Source: Rutidosis leptorrhynchoides (lineage: Eukaryota > Streptophyta > Magnoliopsida > Asterales > Asteraceae). From it: a stretch of DNA of 64,000 nt. The notes under the pieces are model-generated. The model was not told where the DNA came from. It made no database searches and was given only the letters and a program-made list of their open reading frames with translations. Shown here one piece after another: positions 12,449-23,300 of the stretch. The number at the start of each line of letters is the position of its first letter. Positions within the stretch are counted from its first letter, which is position 1. The DNA is taken from positions 1,176,001 to 1,240,000 of the forward strand of contig NC_092335.1 of NCBI RefSeq assembly GCF_046630445.1. The letters are read 5' to 3'. Both the position numbers and the translations under genes were made by a program.

Positions 12449-15400
12449 TTAAGCTGTTGAAGGTGTTGACGCATCTTCTGGAAATAGGTGAGGGTATTTC
12501 AGCATCATCTGATCTTCACGCTCCCAGGTGATTTCGGGTCCTCTACGAGCATTCCATCAAATCTTAACAATTGGTATATTATTTTGCTTAAGTCTTTTAA
12601 CCTCACGATCCATTATTTCGACGGGTTCTTCAATGAATTGTAGTTTTTCGTTAATTGTAATCTCGTCTAATGGAATGGTGAAATCTTCTTTAGCAAAGCA
12701 TTTCTTCAAATTCGAGACATGAAAAGTATTATGTACCCCGGCGAGTTGTTGCGGTAAGTCAAGTCGGTAAGCTACTGGTCCGACACGATCTATAATCTTG
12801 AATGGTCCAATGTACCTTGGATTTAGTTTTCCTCGTTTACCAAATCGAACAACGCCTTTCCAAGGTGAAACCTTATGCATGACCATCTCTCCAATCTCAA
12901 ATTCTATATCTTTTCTTTTAATGTCCGCATAGCTCTTTTGTCAACTTTGGGCAGTTTTCAATCGTTGTTGAATTTGGATGATCTTCTCGGTAGTTTCTTG
13001 AATTATCTCCGGACCCGTAATCTGTCTATCCCCCACTTCACTCCAACAAATCAGAGACCTGCACTTTCTACCATAAAGTGCTTCAAACGGCGCCATCTCA
13101 ATACTCGAAGGGTAACTGTTGTTGTAGGAAAATTCTGCTAACCGTAGGTGTCGATCCCAACTGTTTTCGAAATCGATAACACATGCTCGTAGCATGTCTT
13201 CAAGGGTCTGTATCGTCCTTTCACTTTGCCCATCAGTTTGTGGATAATAAGCAGTACTCATGTCTAGACGAGTCCCCAATGCTTGTTGCAATGTCTGCCA
13301 AAATCTTAAAACAAATCTGCCATCCCTATCTGAGATAATAGAGACTGGTATTCCATGTCTGGAGACAACTTCCTTCAAATATAATCGCGCCAACTTCTCC
13401 ATTTTATCCTCTTCTCTCATTGGCAGAAAATGTGCTGACTTGGTAAGACGATCGACTATTACCCAAATTGTATCATAACCACTTGCAGTCCCTGGCAATT
13501 TAGTAATGAAATCCATGGTAATGTTTTCCCATTTCCATTCCGGGATTTCAGGTTGTTGAAGTAGACCTGATGGTTTCTGATTTTCAGCTTTGACCTTAGA
13601 ACACGACAAACATTCTCCTACGTATTTAGCAATATCGGCTTTCATACCCGGCCACCAAAAGTGTTTCTTGAGATCTTTATACATCTTCCCCTCTCCGGGA
13701 TGTATTGAATATCTGGTTTTATGTGCTTCCTTAAGTACCTTTTCTCTCACATCTCCAAACTTTGGTACCTAAATTCTTTCAGCCCTATACCGGGTTCCGT
13801 CTTCCCGAATATTAAGATGTTTCTCCAATCCTTTGGGTATTTCATTCTTCAACTTTCCTTCTTTTACAACTCCCTGCTGCGCCTCCTTTATTTGAGTAGT
13901 AAGGTTAGTATGAATAATTATATTCTTAGCATTTACTCGAATGGGTTCTCTGTCCTTTCTGCTCAAGGTGTCGGCTACCACATTTGCCTTCCCCGGGTGG
14001 TAACGAATCTCAAAGTCATAATCATTCAACAATTCAATCCACCTACGCTGCCTCATATTCAGTTGTTTCTGATTAAATATGTGTTGAAGACTTTTGTGGT
14101 CGGTATATATAATACTTTTGACCCCATATAAGTAGTGCCTCCAAGTCTTTAATGCAAAAACAACCGCGTCTAATTCCAAATCATGCATCGTATAATTCTG
14201 CTCGTGAATCTTCAATTGTCTAGACGCATAAGCAATTACTTTCGTTCGTTGCATTAATACACAACCGAGACCTTGCTTTGAAGCATCCCAATATATCACA
14301 AAATCATCATTCCCTGCAGGTAATGATAATATAGGTGCCGTAGTTAACTTTTTCTTTAACAATTGAAACGCTTTCTCTTGTTCATCCTTCCATTCAAATT
14401 TCCTCCCTTTATGCGTTAATGCAGTCAATGGTTTTGCTATTCTGGAAAAATCTTGAATGAATCTTCTGTCGTACCCAGCTAGTCCTAAAAATTGGCGTAT
14501 ATGCTTCAGAGTTTTCGGGGTTTCCCATTTTTCAACGGTTTCAATCTTTGCTGGATCCACCTGAATACCTTCTTTGTTCACTATGTGACCGAGGAATTGA
14601 ACTTCTTTCAACCAAAATGCACACTTTGAAAACTTAGCGTACAATTTTTCCTTCCTTAATAACTCTAGCACTTTTCTCAAATGTTCTTCATGCTCTTGGC
14701 CATTCTTTGAGTAAATAAGTATGTCATCGATGAAAACAATGACAAACTTATCAAGGTATGGTCCACACACTCGGTTCATGAGGTCCATGAACACAGCTGG
14801 TTCGTTAGTCAACTCAAACGGCATAACCATAAACTCGTAATGACCGTAACGCATCCTAAAAGCAGTCTTTGGAATATCATCCTCCTTCACCAGCATTTGA
14901 TGATACCCAGAACGTAAATCAATCTTAGAATAAACCGATGAGCCTTGTAGTTGATCAAATAAGTCGTCGATTCTCGGTAGTGGGTAGCGGTTCTTGATGG
15001 TAAGTTTGTTCAACTCTCGGTAGTCGATACATAACCTAAATGTACCATCCTTCTTCTTGACAAACAAAACAGGAGCTCCCCATGGTGATGTGCTTGGTCG
15101 AATGAAACCACGCTCTAAAAATTCTTGTAATTGGCTCTGAAGTTCCTTCATTTTGCTGGGTGCGAGTCTGTATGGAGCACGAGCTATTGGTGCAGCTCCC
15201 GGTACAGGGTCTATTTGAAATTCAACAGATCGGTGTGGAGGTAGTCCCGGTAATTCTTTCGAAAATACATCGGGAAATTCTTTTGCGATGGGAACATCAT
15301 TGATGTTCTTTTCTTCAGAATTGACTTTCTCGACGTGTGCTTACACAGCATAGCAACCTTTTCTTATTAGTTTTTGTGCCTTTAGGTTACTAATAAGATT

Positions 15401-17032
15401 TAACTTCGCGTTGCTCTTTTCTCCGTACACCATTAAGGGTTTTCCTTTTTCTCGTATAATGCGAATTGCATTTTTGTAACAAACGATCTCTGCTTTCACT
15501 TCTTTCAACCAGTCCATACCGATCATCACATCAAAACTCCCTAACTCTACTGGTATCAAGTCAATCTTAAATGTTTCGCTAACCAGTTTAATTTCTCGAT
15601 TCCGACATATATTATCTGCTGTAATTAATTTACCGTTTGCTAATTCGAGTAAAAATTTATTATCCAAGGGCATCGGTGAACAATATAGTTTAGCACAAAA
15701 ATCTCTACTCATATAGCTTCTATCCGCACCCGAATCAAATAAAACATAAGCAGATTTATTTTCAATGAGAAACGTACCCGTAACAAGCTCCGGGTCTTCC
15801 TGCGCTTCTGCCGTATTAATATTGAAAATGCTTCCGCGGCCCTGCCCACTACTATTCCCCTGATTCGGGAAATTTCTACTAATGTGGCCAGGTTTTCCAT
15901 ATGCAAAGCAAACTATGGCGGCATTATCTGTTCCGACATTATTTGTTCTTTTAATTCTGTTAAACTTTGGTCCGTAGGCCTCACACTTTGCCGCACTATG
16001 ACCATTTCTTCTACACCTAGTGCAAAATGTCGTGCAGAAACCCTGATGATTCTCTTCACACCTTTGGCATGACTGTTTTTAGTTTTTGTTGCCATTGTTG
16101 TTATTGAGATTGTTGTTGGGGTTGTTATTGTTGCTATTGTTGTTGTTGTTATTGTTGTTGGGATGGTTATTGTAGTTGTTGTTAGGACGTTTGTTGAAGT
16201 TGTTGTTGCGATTGATGTTGCGGTTGTTGGGATAGTTATTGCGATTGTGGTTGTGATTGTTGTTGTTGTATTGGTGACTCTTGTCATTGGTTTCTTCCCA
16301 CTTTCTCTTGACTTGTTTCATGTTAGCCTCTTCAGTCATCTGCTCTTTAATCCTTCCTTCGATCTGGTTCACTAATTTGTGAGCCATTCGACTTGCCTTT
16401 TGTATAGAGGCGGGCTCGTGTGAACTCACATCTTATTGACTCCTTTCCGGTAACCCTTTTACAAATGCGTCGATCTTCTCTTCTTCGTCTTCGAACATTC
16501 TGGAGCACAATAGGCACAATTCGGTGAATCGTCGTTCGTACGTGGTGATATCGAAACCTTGCTTTCGTAATCCTCTAAGCTCTACCTTGAGCTTGTTGAC
16601 CTCGTTTCTGGGACGATACTGCTCGTTCATCAATTGCTTGAACGCTGACCACGATAGTGCGTAAGCAGCATCTTGTCCTACCTGCTCGAGATAGGTATTC
16701 CACCATGTTAGCGCCGTACCTGTGAAGGTATGCGTAGCGTACTTTACTTTTTCTTCTTCAGTACATTTACTTATGGCAAACACCGATCCAACCTTCTCGG
16801 TCCACTGTTTCAATCCAATTGGACCCTCGGTTCCATCAAATTCCAAAGGTTTGCAGGCAGTGAATTCTTTGTAGGAGCATCCTACACGATTTCTTGTGAA
16901 ATTAGTTCCACTGCTAGATCCAGAGTTATTGTTATTTTGCATCGCATCCTGTACTGCGGCTATGTTTGCTGCAAGGAAAACACGGAAGTCTTCCTCGCTC
17001 ATGTTCAAATTCTGACGAGTCGCCGGTGCCAT
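12449..17032 (-). pseudogene. Element B gag-pol with six in-frame stops
   Basis: A single frame of about 1,528 codons from ATG at 17032 to the terminal TAA at 12449. It is interrupted at 16433, 16079, 15341, 13769, 12941 and 12557, with no frameshift. Order: gag domain, Asn-rich linker (16080-16280), zinc knuckles, protease ([14 protein letters not shown]), RT ([10 protein letters not shown]), RNase H, integrase (HHCC finger and DDE) and a chromodomain-like tail ending in WEREDQM near 12490. The last zinc knuckle is degenerate (CFAYGKPGHISRNF has lost two Cys), and the RT motif MPFGLTN has become MPFELTN. The stops mix C-to-T/G-to-A changes with others. The copy cannot make a full polyprotein. 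Confidence 0.9.
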
Positions 17033-17173
17033 TTCCTTCAAAAATAGCCCAAAAGAATTAAGTTAATCATATAAAATTTTAAGAGTAGTCAATAGTATTT
17101 CGTAGCATAGTATGAACTTATTTATAAAAGCTTTTTCTTCATATTAGCATTTTATAGTTTTTAATTCAGGTAC

Positions 17174-17187
17174 TACCTACCCGTTAA
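17174..17187 (-). promoter_or_regulatory. Internal polypurine-tract-like motif, element B
   Basis: TTAACGGGTAGGTA on the minus strand, identical to the 3' PPT core at 12415-12428, placed about 140 bp upstream of gag as in A. The flanking hairpin is one base pair weaker than in A. Confidence 0.5.
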
Positions 17188-17357
17188 GTTCATACTTAGT
17201 AGCTAATATACAATTCAACTACTACAATTCCATATGAAAAACTGATTATAATAATATATCACATACAAATATTCTTCAAACTTACAACTTCGCTATATTA
17301 CATATAACATGAAATATAGTACACTTTGATACAGGACAGTTTTGAAGATAAATCTAG

Positions 17358-18050
17358 TTAATACGCAAGTTGTTCAGCAAAAGAAATAAAGACACGTAAT
17401 TCATAAGTCCAGAAACAAGTCATGCATTCTGATTTTACTAAGACGACTTCCCATCCTTGGTCTTGTGGAAAATAATCATTATGACCATTGGCTAGGCAGC
17501 ATGTTGTAATGTCGTCAAAAGGACGAGGGTTTCGTAATGTCCAACAGCCCCGTAATAATCTAAAAACCTTGTTTCTCATCCCAACTACTGAATCCGTCAC
17601 TTGTGGGAAGGTTTTATTTAAAAGTTGCAATCCGATGTTCTTTTTCTCACTTTGGTAAGAAGCGAACATCACTAACCCGTAAGCATAACATGCTTCTTTA
17701 TGCTGCATGTTAGAAGCTCTTTCTAATTCGCGAAATACTATGTTGGGATATGTTGAGTCAAAATAGTTTCTTAACCCGTAGCGTAAAATTGCATTTGGGT
17801 TCCCCGCATTTAACGCTTTAAAGAAAACACGGCGTAACTTACTGTCTCCCCAATGTGATATACCCCACCTATCAAAGGAAAGCCTTTTATAAACTAAGGC
17901 ATTTCTGAAAAGTCTTTCAAATGTTTGACAAGTTAATTTTGCCATAATTAATTGTGCTGATGAATTCTGACCGACTCTAGACAAGATTTCCTCAATCATA
18001 TCCTCTGGTAGATCTTCTAAAATATTCGGTTGTCTACCCTTAATGTCCAT
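17358..18050 (-). CDS. F-box protein with Sel1-like region carried by element B
   Basis: 230 aa from ATG at 18050; the open frame extends a few codons further upstream only from a non-ATG codon. Same architecture as the A copy: F-box (LPEDMIEEILSRVG), Sel1-like stretch (NPNAILRYGLRNYF, MQHKEACYAYGLVMF) and Cys tail (CMTCFWTYELRVF). By eye about 46 of 224 aligned residues differ from A. Most differences lie between the F-box and the Sel1-like part, and there is no indel after residue 6. It remains fully open although neighbouring gag-pol has six stops. It is presumably an SCF substrate receptor; the target is unknown. Confidence 0.85.
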   Translation of the reverse strand: MDIKGRQPNILEDLPEDMIEEILSRVGQNSSAQLIMAKLTCQTFERLFRNALVYKRLSFDRWGISHWGDSKLRRVFFKALNAGNPNAILRYGLRNYFDSTYPNIVFRELERASNMQHKEACYAYGLVMFASYQSEKKNIGLQLLNKTFPQVTDSVVGMRNKVFRLLRGCWTLRNPRPFDDITTCCLANGHNDYFPQDQGWEVVLVKSECMTCFWTYELRVFISFAEQLAY

Positions 18051-18187
18051 TTTGTTTTTATACTGTAAAATAGACAAGGATTAGATTCGTAAAAGATAAT
18101 TACTAAATAATACAAGCAATTTTTACATATAACATAAAAGTACAAGCACATTACAATACATATAATACACAACATGATTACAACCCT

Positions 18188-18838
18188 CTAATCTGAATCA
18201 CTGGTTTCTTCTTCTTCAGACTTGGTTCGATTTCCTAATTTTCTAGGAATATATGGTGTTCCTCTAATACGAGCCGTCATTTTCCACAATGGTTTAGAAA
18301 AACCTGGTGGTTTAGAGGTTCCCGAGTCATTGTTACATTTTAGGAAATACGGATGTTGCCAATACATATAAAGTTCATCGGGGTTGGAATCAGGTTTCTC
18401 TATTTTTATACCTTTTCCCTTATTATATTCTTTTGCTTTATTAAATTGGGTCGAGGTAATTTCTATAACATCATCGGAATCCTCATCGGGATCCGATTCA
18501 TCGGAAAATTGGTAATCTTCCCAATATTTTGCTTCCTCGGCGGAAACACCATTGACCATTATTGACTTTGGTCCGTTGGTTGAGGATTTTCTTTTATTTA
18601 ACCGATTTACTGTAGGTATAAATATTTCTTCCTCCGAAACCTCTTCTTCTTCCGGTTCTTCCTCTTTCAGTTCCTCCTCTTTCGGTTCCTCTTCTTCATG
18701 TTCCTCCTCTTCCGATTCCTCCTCTTCCGGTTCCTCCTCTTCCGGTTTCTCTTCGGGAATTTGTGAATCTTCCCAAAGTATATTCGACTCTTCATTATTA
18801 TTAGGTGAGTCGATGGGATTTATACTGGTGGTAGACAT
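18188..18838 (-). CDS. Acidic 5' ORF of element B
   Basis: 216 aa from ATG at 18838. A long Glu/Pro repeat (EEEPEEEE-type, about residues 27-68) is followed by a basic patch (NRLNKRKSST), a second acidic segment (SDESDPDEDSDDVIEIT) and a conserved C-terminal part (MTARIRGTPYIPRKL). It is homologous to 5518-6132 with length variation only in the Glu repeat. It lies first after the PBS and 137 bp before the F-box ORF. No domain is recognised. Confidence 0.72.
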   Translation of the reverse strand: MSTTSINPIDSPNNNEESNILWEDSQIPEEKPEEEEPEEEESEEEEHEEEEPKEEELKEEEPEEEEVSEEEIFIPTVNRLNKRKSSTNGPKSIMVNGVSAEEAKYWEDYQFSDESDPDEDSDDVIEITSTQFNKAKEYNKGKGIKIEKPDSNPDELYMYWQHPYFLKCNNDSGTSKPPGFSKPLWKMTARIRGTPYIPRKLGNRTKSEEEETSDSD

Positions 18839-19046
18839 CTATCACACAATATCAAACATATTAAGAGGTTAATATATCACATAATAATTACATGTTAACA
18901 ATATATAGTTTCCAACAAAAGTGTTAAGCAATCATTTTTAAAGAAAACACGGTCGAAGTCCAGACTCACTAATGTATCCTAACAAACTCGATAAGACACA
19001 CTAATGCAAATTTCTGTTTCTCTAAGACCAACGCTCGGATACCAAC
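18839..19046 (-). other. Element B 5' leader with primer binding site
   Basis: Leader between LTR and acidic ORF. The PBS at 19033-19045 has the same C mismatch to initiator tRNA-Met as A (TTGGTATCCGAGC on minus), so the variant is inherited within the family. Contains the duplicated GCATTAGTG/ACATTAGTG block. Confidence 0.72.
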
Positions 19047-20264
19047 TGAAATGTCCCATTCATATCGATTATAAACGTTCCATATTAATTGATTTCGTTG
19101 CGAGGTTTTGACCTCTATATGAGACGTTTTTCAAAGACTGCATTCGTTTTTAAAACAAACCATAACCTTTATTTTATCAACAAGGTTAAAAAGACACCAC
19201 CTAGATTATCCAGAAATGATAATCTAAAAATATTACACTTACACACTACCAATACATATTGGTTTACAATATTAATATGTTACAACAAAATAGATCTCGA
19301 ATGCAGTTTTAAATAATATTATACAAGCATGCTGACTCCAAATCTTATCCATATATTAGCATGCAACAGCGAAAGCTCTTAATAATCACCTGAGAATAAA
19401 CATGCTTTAAACGTCAACAAAAATGTTGGTGAGTTATAGGTTTAACCTATATATTTATCAAATCGTAATAATAGACCACAAGATTTCATATTTCAATACA
19501 CATCCCATACATACAGATAAAAATCATTCATATGGTGAACACCTGGTAACTGACATTAACAAGATGCATATAAGAATATCCCCTATCATTACGGGAAATC
19601 CTTCGGACATGATAAAAATGAATTCGAAGTATTAAAGCATCCGGTACTTTGGATGGGGTTCGTTAGGCCCAATAGATCTATCTTTAGGATTCGCGTCAAT
19701 TAGTAGATCGGTTTACTAATTCTTAGGCTACTAATTCGCGTCAATTGTTACAACGATAATCGTTACATATATGTCTCGTTTCGAAATCATTAAGTTAGTA
19801 GTCTTGTTTTTACATATGTAGTTCATTGTTAATACACTTAATGATATGTTTACTTATCATTTATCATGATTAAACATATTGTATCAATATCTTAATATGA
19901 TTCATATGTATTTAGTAAGACGTTGTTATAACGATAATCGTTATATATATTGTTTCGAGTTTCTTAATTCAATAAACTCAATTTTATGTATATAACTCAT
20001 TGTTAAAATACCTAATGAGATACTTACTTATCATAATATCATGTTAACTATATATATAATCATATATATGCCATCATATAGTTTTTACAATTTTTAACGT
20101 TCGTGAATCACCGGTCAACTTGGGTGGTCAATTATCTATATGAAACCTATTTCAATTAATCAAGTCTTAACAAGTTTGATTGCTTAACATGTTGGAAACA
20201 CTTAATCATGTAAATAACAATTTCATTTAATATATATAAACATGGAAAAGTTCGGGTCACTACA
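19047..20264 (-). repeat. Element B 5' LTR with a ~2 kb internal deletion
   Basis: TGAAATGTCCC to GGGTCACTACA, 1.2 kb against 3.25 kb in A. Sequence jumps at about 19735-19747 from the R/U5 side directly to the distal U3 side (GTTACAACGATAATCG). The phrase TTCGCGTCAATT occurs just before (about 19690) and at the junction, pointing to a deletion by short-repeat recombination. The paired W-boxes survive near 20112 and 20125. Confidence 0.82.
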
Positions 20265-20492
20265 TTATACTCGAGGTATAGAATGAGATGTTGAGGCATG
20301 GATTGTTGATGGTAGTGGTGCTGTTATTGATGGTACTGTTGGTGCCGGTGATGTTGCTGAAGCTGGTACGTTTTGCACCATATTTTCCAAGGCTACAACT
20401 CGGGCGCGAAGCTCGTTGACTTCTGCTATTACTCCGGGATGATTGGTGGTTGGAACAAGCGTATGAATAAGGTTCAGAATTTGGGACATCAT
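20265..20492 (-). pseudogene. Continuation of the element C first ORF (coiled-coil-like), truncated
   Basis: Open in the same phase as 20538-20783. It encodes a short coiled-coil-like helix (VNELRARVVALENMVQ) followed by an Ala/Pro/Ser/Thr-rich tail, and is cut off by the junction with B. A matching segment occurs in E near 38900-39060. In gypsy elements such a helix could be the N-terminal part of gag, but there is no capsid domain left to confirm it. Confidence 0.4.
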
Positions 20493-20537
20493 ATAATCAT
20501 TGTGAGATATCCTGGCAATGAGAGTGAATATGGTGTT

Positions 20538-20783
20538 TCAGACAAGTTCGTCGGTAAGTGCTTCAGATTCTTCACCAAGAGGTGAATTCGGTTGGTGGAA
20601 GGGATCGCCTTCTTCGCGTCTCCATTGATTAAGTCGACTACGAACCCATCCCCAATTCATCCAGAATTGGTGATGACTGATTTGTTGATCCATTCCGGTT
20701 ATACTGCATTCGGAGCTCAAGTGTGTTTCCATATCGGAATAGCTGTCGGAATTCGAGGAACTTGAACTAGTGACGAGTTCCAT
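20538..20783 (-). pseudogene. Acidic/serine-rich 5' ORF of element C
   Basis: 81 aa from ATG at 20783: a Ser-rich acidic start (MELVTSSSSSNSDSYSD), then a Trp-rich middle (HHQFWMNWGWVRSRL), ended by TGA at 20538-20540. The same frame resumes downstream (20492-20265) with a Leu/Val heptad-like segment (EVNELRARVVALENM). The homologue in E has the same TGA at the same place, so the stop is older than either insertion. Function unknown. Confidence 0.5.
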
Positions 20784-21188
20784 TTCGTACTTTTGATTAA
20801 AGGATTTTCCAATGTGAAATGATTTTCGAATATTAGATGATATTCTAACTACGTATAATACGTATATATAGCATAAAGATTTCGCAGATTATGGAGAAAA
20901 TTTCGAAAGCTGTCAGGCAAAGGTAACAATAACAGATACGCTAAGATATGAATTAGCAGATATGCTAAGATATGAATTTTGTCTATACAATATCTATGCA
21001 ATAGAGGCAGTAAGACGTGTCTAGACTTTAAGGATGATAAGCAAGTAATTTTCGACACGAAATGATAAGCAAAACTTTTGACATGCAGACACGGTCGAAG
21101 TTCAGACCCACTAATGCATCTAAACAACTATCAGTTAGAAACACTAATGCAAGACCTGGTTCGCTAAGACCACCGCTCTGATACCACA
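20784..21188 (-). other. Element C 5' leader and primer binding site
   Basis: PBS at 21175-21186 is a perfect 12-base match to the initiator tRNA-Met end (TGGTATCAGAGC on minus). The leader keeps the GCATTAGTG block twice (near 21108 and 21145). Confidence 0.75.
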
Positions 21189-21693
21189 TGAGACGACCCG
21201 TCCTAATCCATAAGGACGAATACAATAACATATGATTACATTGCGAGGTATTTGACCTCTATATGATACATTTTACAAACATTGCATTCGTTTTAAAAGA
21301 CAAAGTTTCATTACTTCGAAAGTTGACAGACATGCATACCATTTCATAATATCCAACTATAAATGACGTAATCTGTCATTAACTTAATAATAATCTTTAT
21401 TGAACTCAACGACTTGAATGCAACGTCTTTTGAAATATACCATGAATGACTCCAAGTAATATCTTTAAAATAAGCATATACACAACGGAAGATTTCTTTA
21501 ATACCTGAGAATAAACATGCTTTAAAGTGTCAACCAAAAGGTTGGTGAGTTCATTAATTTATCATAAATAATCATTTTCAATAATATAATAGACCACAAG
21601 ATACTCATATTTATAAAACAATCTGTGCAGGTCTACTCCTGCTATAAAATCATTCATATGAAGAACACCGGAACCTTTCAAAACAACTCACCA

Positions 21694-22098
21694 ATGGTAG
21701 CTAATGCGTCATGCAATGCAAAATCATCTCACCGTGGTAGTTAATACAATATAATTTCAATAACGGTAGCTAATGCATCGTGCAATGCAAAAATTTCTCA
21801 CCGTAAATAATTTTACAACGGTAGCTAATGCATCGTGCAATGCAAAAATTTCTCACTGAGGGTAGCTAAAACGGTAGCTAATGCATCATGCAATTCAAAA
21901 TCATCTCACAGTTACTAACTACTAAATCGAACCATTTCGGTAGCTAATGCGTCGTGCAATGAAAAATCATCTCACCGAGGGTAGCTAAAACGGTAGCTAA
22001 TGCGTCGTGCAATGCAAAATCATCTCACCGTTACTAACTACTAAATCGAACCATTTCGGTAGCTAATGCGTCGTGCAATGCAAAATCATCTCACCGAT
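21694..22098. repeat. Tandem repeat, about 40-bp core in LTR C
   Basis: Seven copies of a core beginning GGTAGCTAATGC, followed by TCGTGCAATGCAAAA and ending TCTCACCG. The last copies form a higher-order unit of about 110 bp that includes ACTAACTACTAAATCG. E has unrelated sequence at this LTR position, so the array is specific to C. Confidence 0.85.
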
Positions 22099-22453
22099 GG
22101 TCGATAATACAATCTTTATAGAAATCGAACATCTGAATCCAAATAATTCTATCATAGAATGTAGTTTTGAATACTTGTGTCTATTTCGTCAATCATTTAT
22201 TAAAAAAAACAGTTCATGTATTCTTAGTTCAAAAATATATCTCAAAAGCATTTAATAAAACAGTTATAAAAACAGCGCATGTATTCTCAGTCTCAAAAAT
22301 GTAAAGAGTAAAAGGGAATCAAATGAACTCACGATGCGATATTTTGTAGTAAAAATATGCATACGAATGAACTGAACAATGCAGGGTTGGCCTCGGATTC
22401 ACGAACCTATATCATTTATATATATATTAACACATATATTTGTAATCAAACAA

Positions 22454-22565
<112 letters not shown>

Positions 22566-22808
22566 TTATTAATGATATCATTTTATAATAATAACTTGTA
22601 TGTTTCATATATGTATTCATTTTATGTAAAATAAAAATATAGTTATATTATATGTATTAAGTATAGTTTTATATAACTAATAGTTATTTGATAAAATAAT
22701 ATTAATAATAATAACTAAGAAGTTGTATCTTTTTATGATAAAAATAATAAAATTAATAATAATAATTATAATAATAATAACAATACTAATTATAATAATA
22801 TAATAATG

Positions 22809-22892
<84 letters not shown>

Positions 22893-22937
22893 AATAAGTA
22901 AACTACCTCAAAGAATTAGCCCTTTAAAAAATGCCCA

Positions 22938-23002
22938 AGTCCGGGTTTGAACCCGCGACATCCCGCTAACCCAAAAACATCCTTAACCGTTCATCTGTTG
23001 CT
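22938..23002 (-). other. tRNA-like module 1 in LTR C
   Basis: The minus strand contains GCGGGTTCAAACCCGG, a very good Pol III B-box/T-arm (GGTTCAAACC), about 45 bp downstream of a weak A-box-like stretch (GAACGGTTAAGGA). No full cloverleaf can be drawn, so this is a tRNA-derived relic, not a tRNA gene. Confidence 0.45.
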
Positions 23003-23228
23003 TACTTTCTATTTTAATTTACACTCTTAAATCTCTTATCCTATAATTTCGGCCCAATAAATGAACTTAGTTCTCGGCCCAACAGGAATAACTTAGTCCA
23101 ACATTCACAAGCCCAAAATAAATAGACTCACGGCCCATTTGTGTTAAACTAAGACCAATTCGTTACCATAATTAATTGGGTTTACTGTATGCGGCCCAAA
23201 CAGATCTGTTGTTAATTAAAAAAAAATT

Positions 23229-23300
23229 GCCGTGGCCTGGTTTCGATCCTGTGACCTCTCATTTAAACACAACACTCCTAACCAACTGAGCTATCTGGTT
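23229..23300 (-). other. tRNA-like module 2 in LTR C
   Basis: 72 bp, the length of a tRNA. The minus strand carries a strong A-box (TAGCTCAGTTGGTTAGGAG) with a pairable D-arm, and 31 bp further on a B-box-like GGATCGAAACC. GGATCGAAACC is also found in the T-arm of plant initiator tRNA-Met. The acceptor stem does not pair, so it is not a functional tRNA. Pol III promoter activity is possible but unproven. Confidence 0.5.

Larger units (their letters stand above)
9593..20264 (-). mobile_element. Element B: second copy of the A family, decayed
   Basis: Minus-strand order: 5' LTR (20264-19047, internally deleted), PBS, acidic ORF, F-box ORF, internal PPT-like motif, gag-pol with six stops, 3' PPT, 3' LTR (12413-9593, missing its last ~600 bp). 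The missing part is predicted to lie beyond the left window edge, on the far side of A. Both LTRs share a block around TTATCATGATTAAACATATT that A lacks, which supports their being one pair. The right flank is TTATA, the likely 5-bp target duplication inside C. Confidence 0.85.

Noticed and set aside
23229..23300. A functional tRNA gene
   Set aside because: The acceptor stem does not pair and the T-stem is poor, so only a tRNA-like relic is supported.
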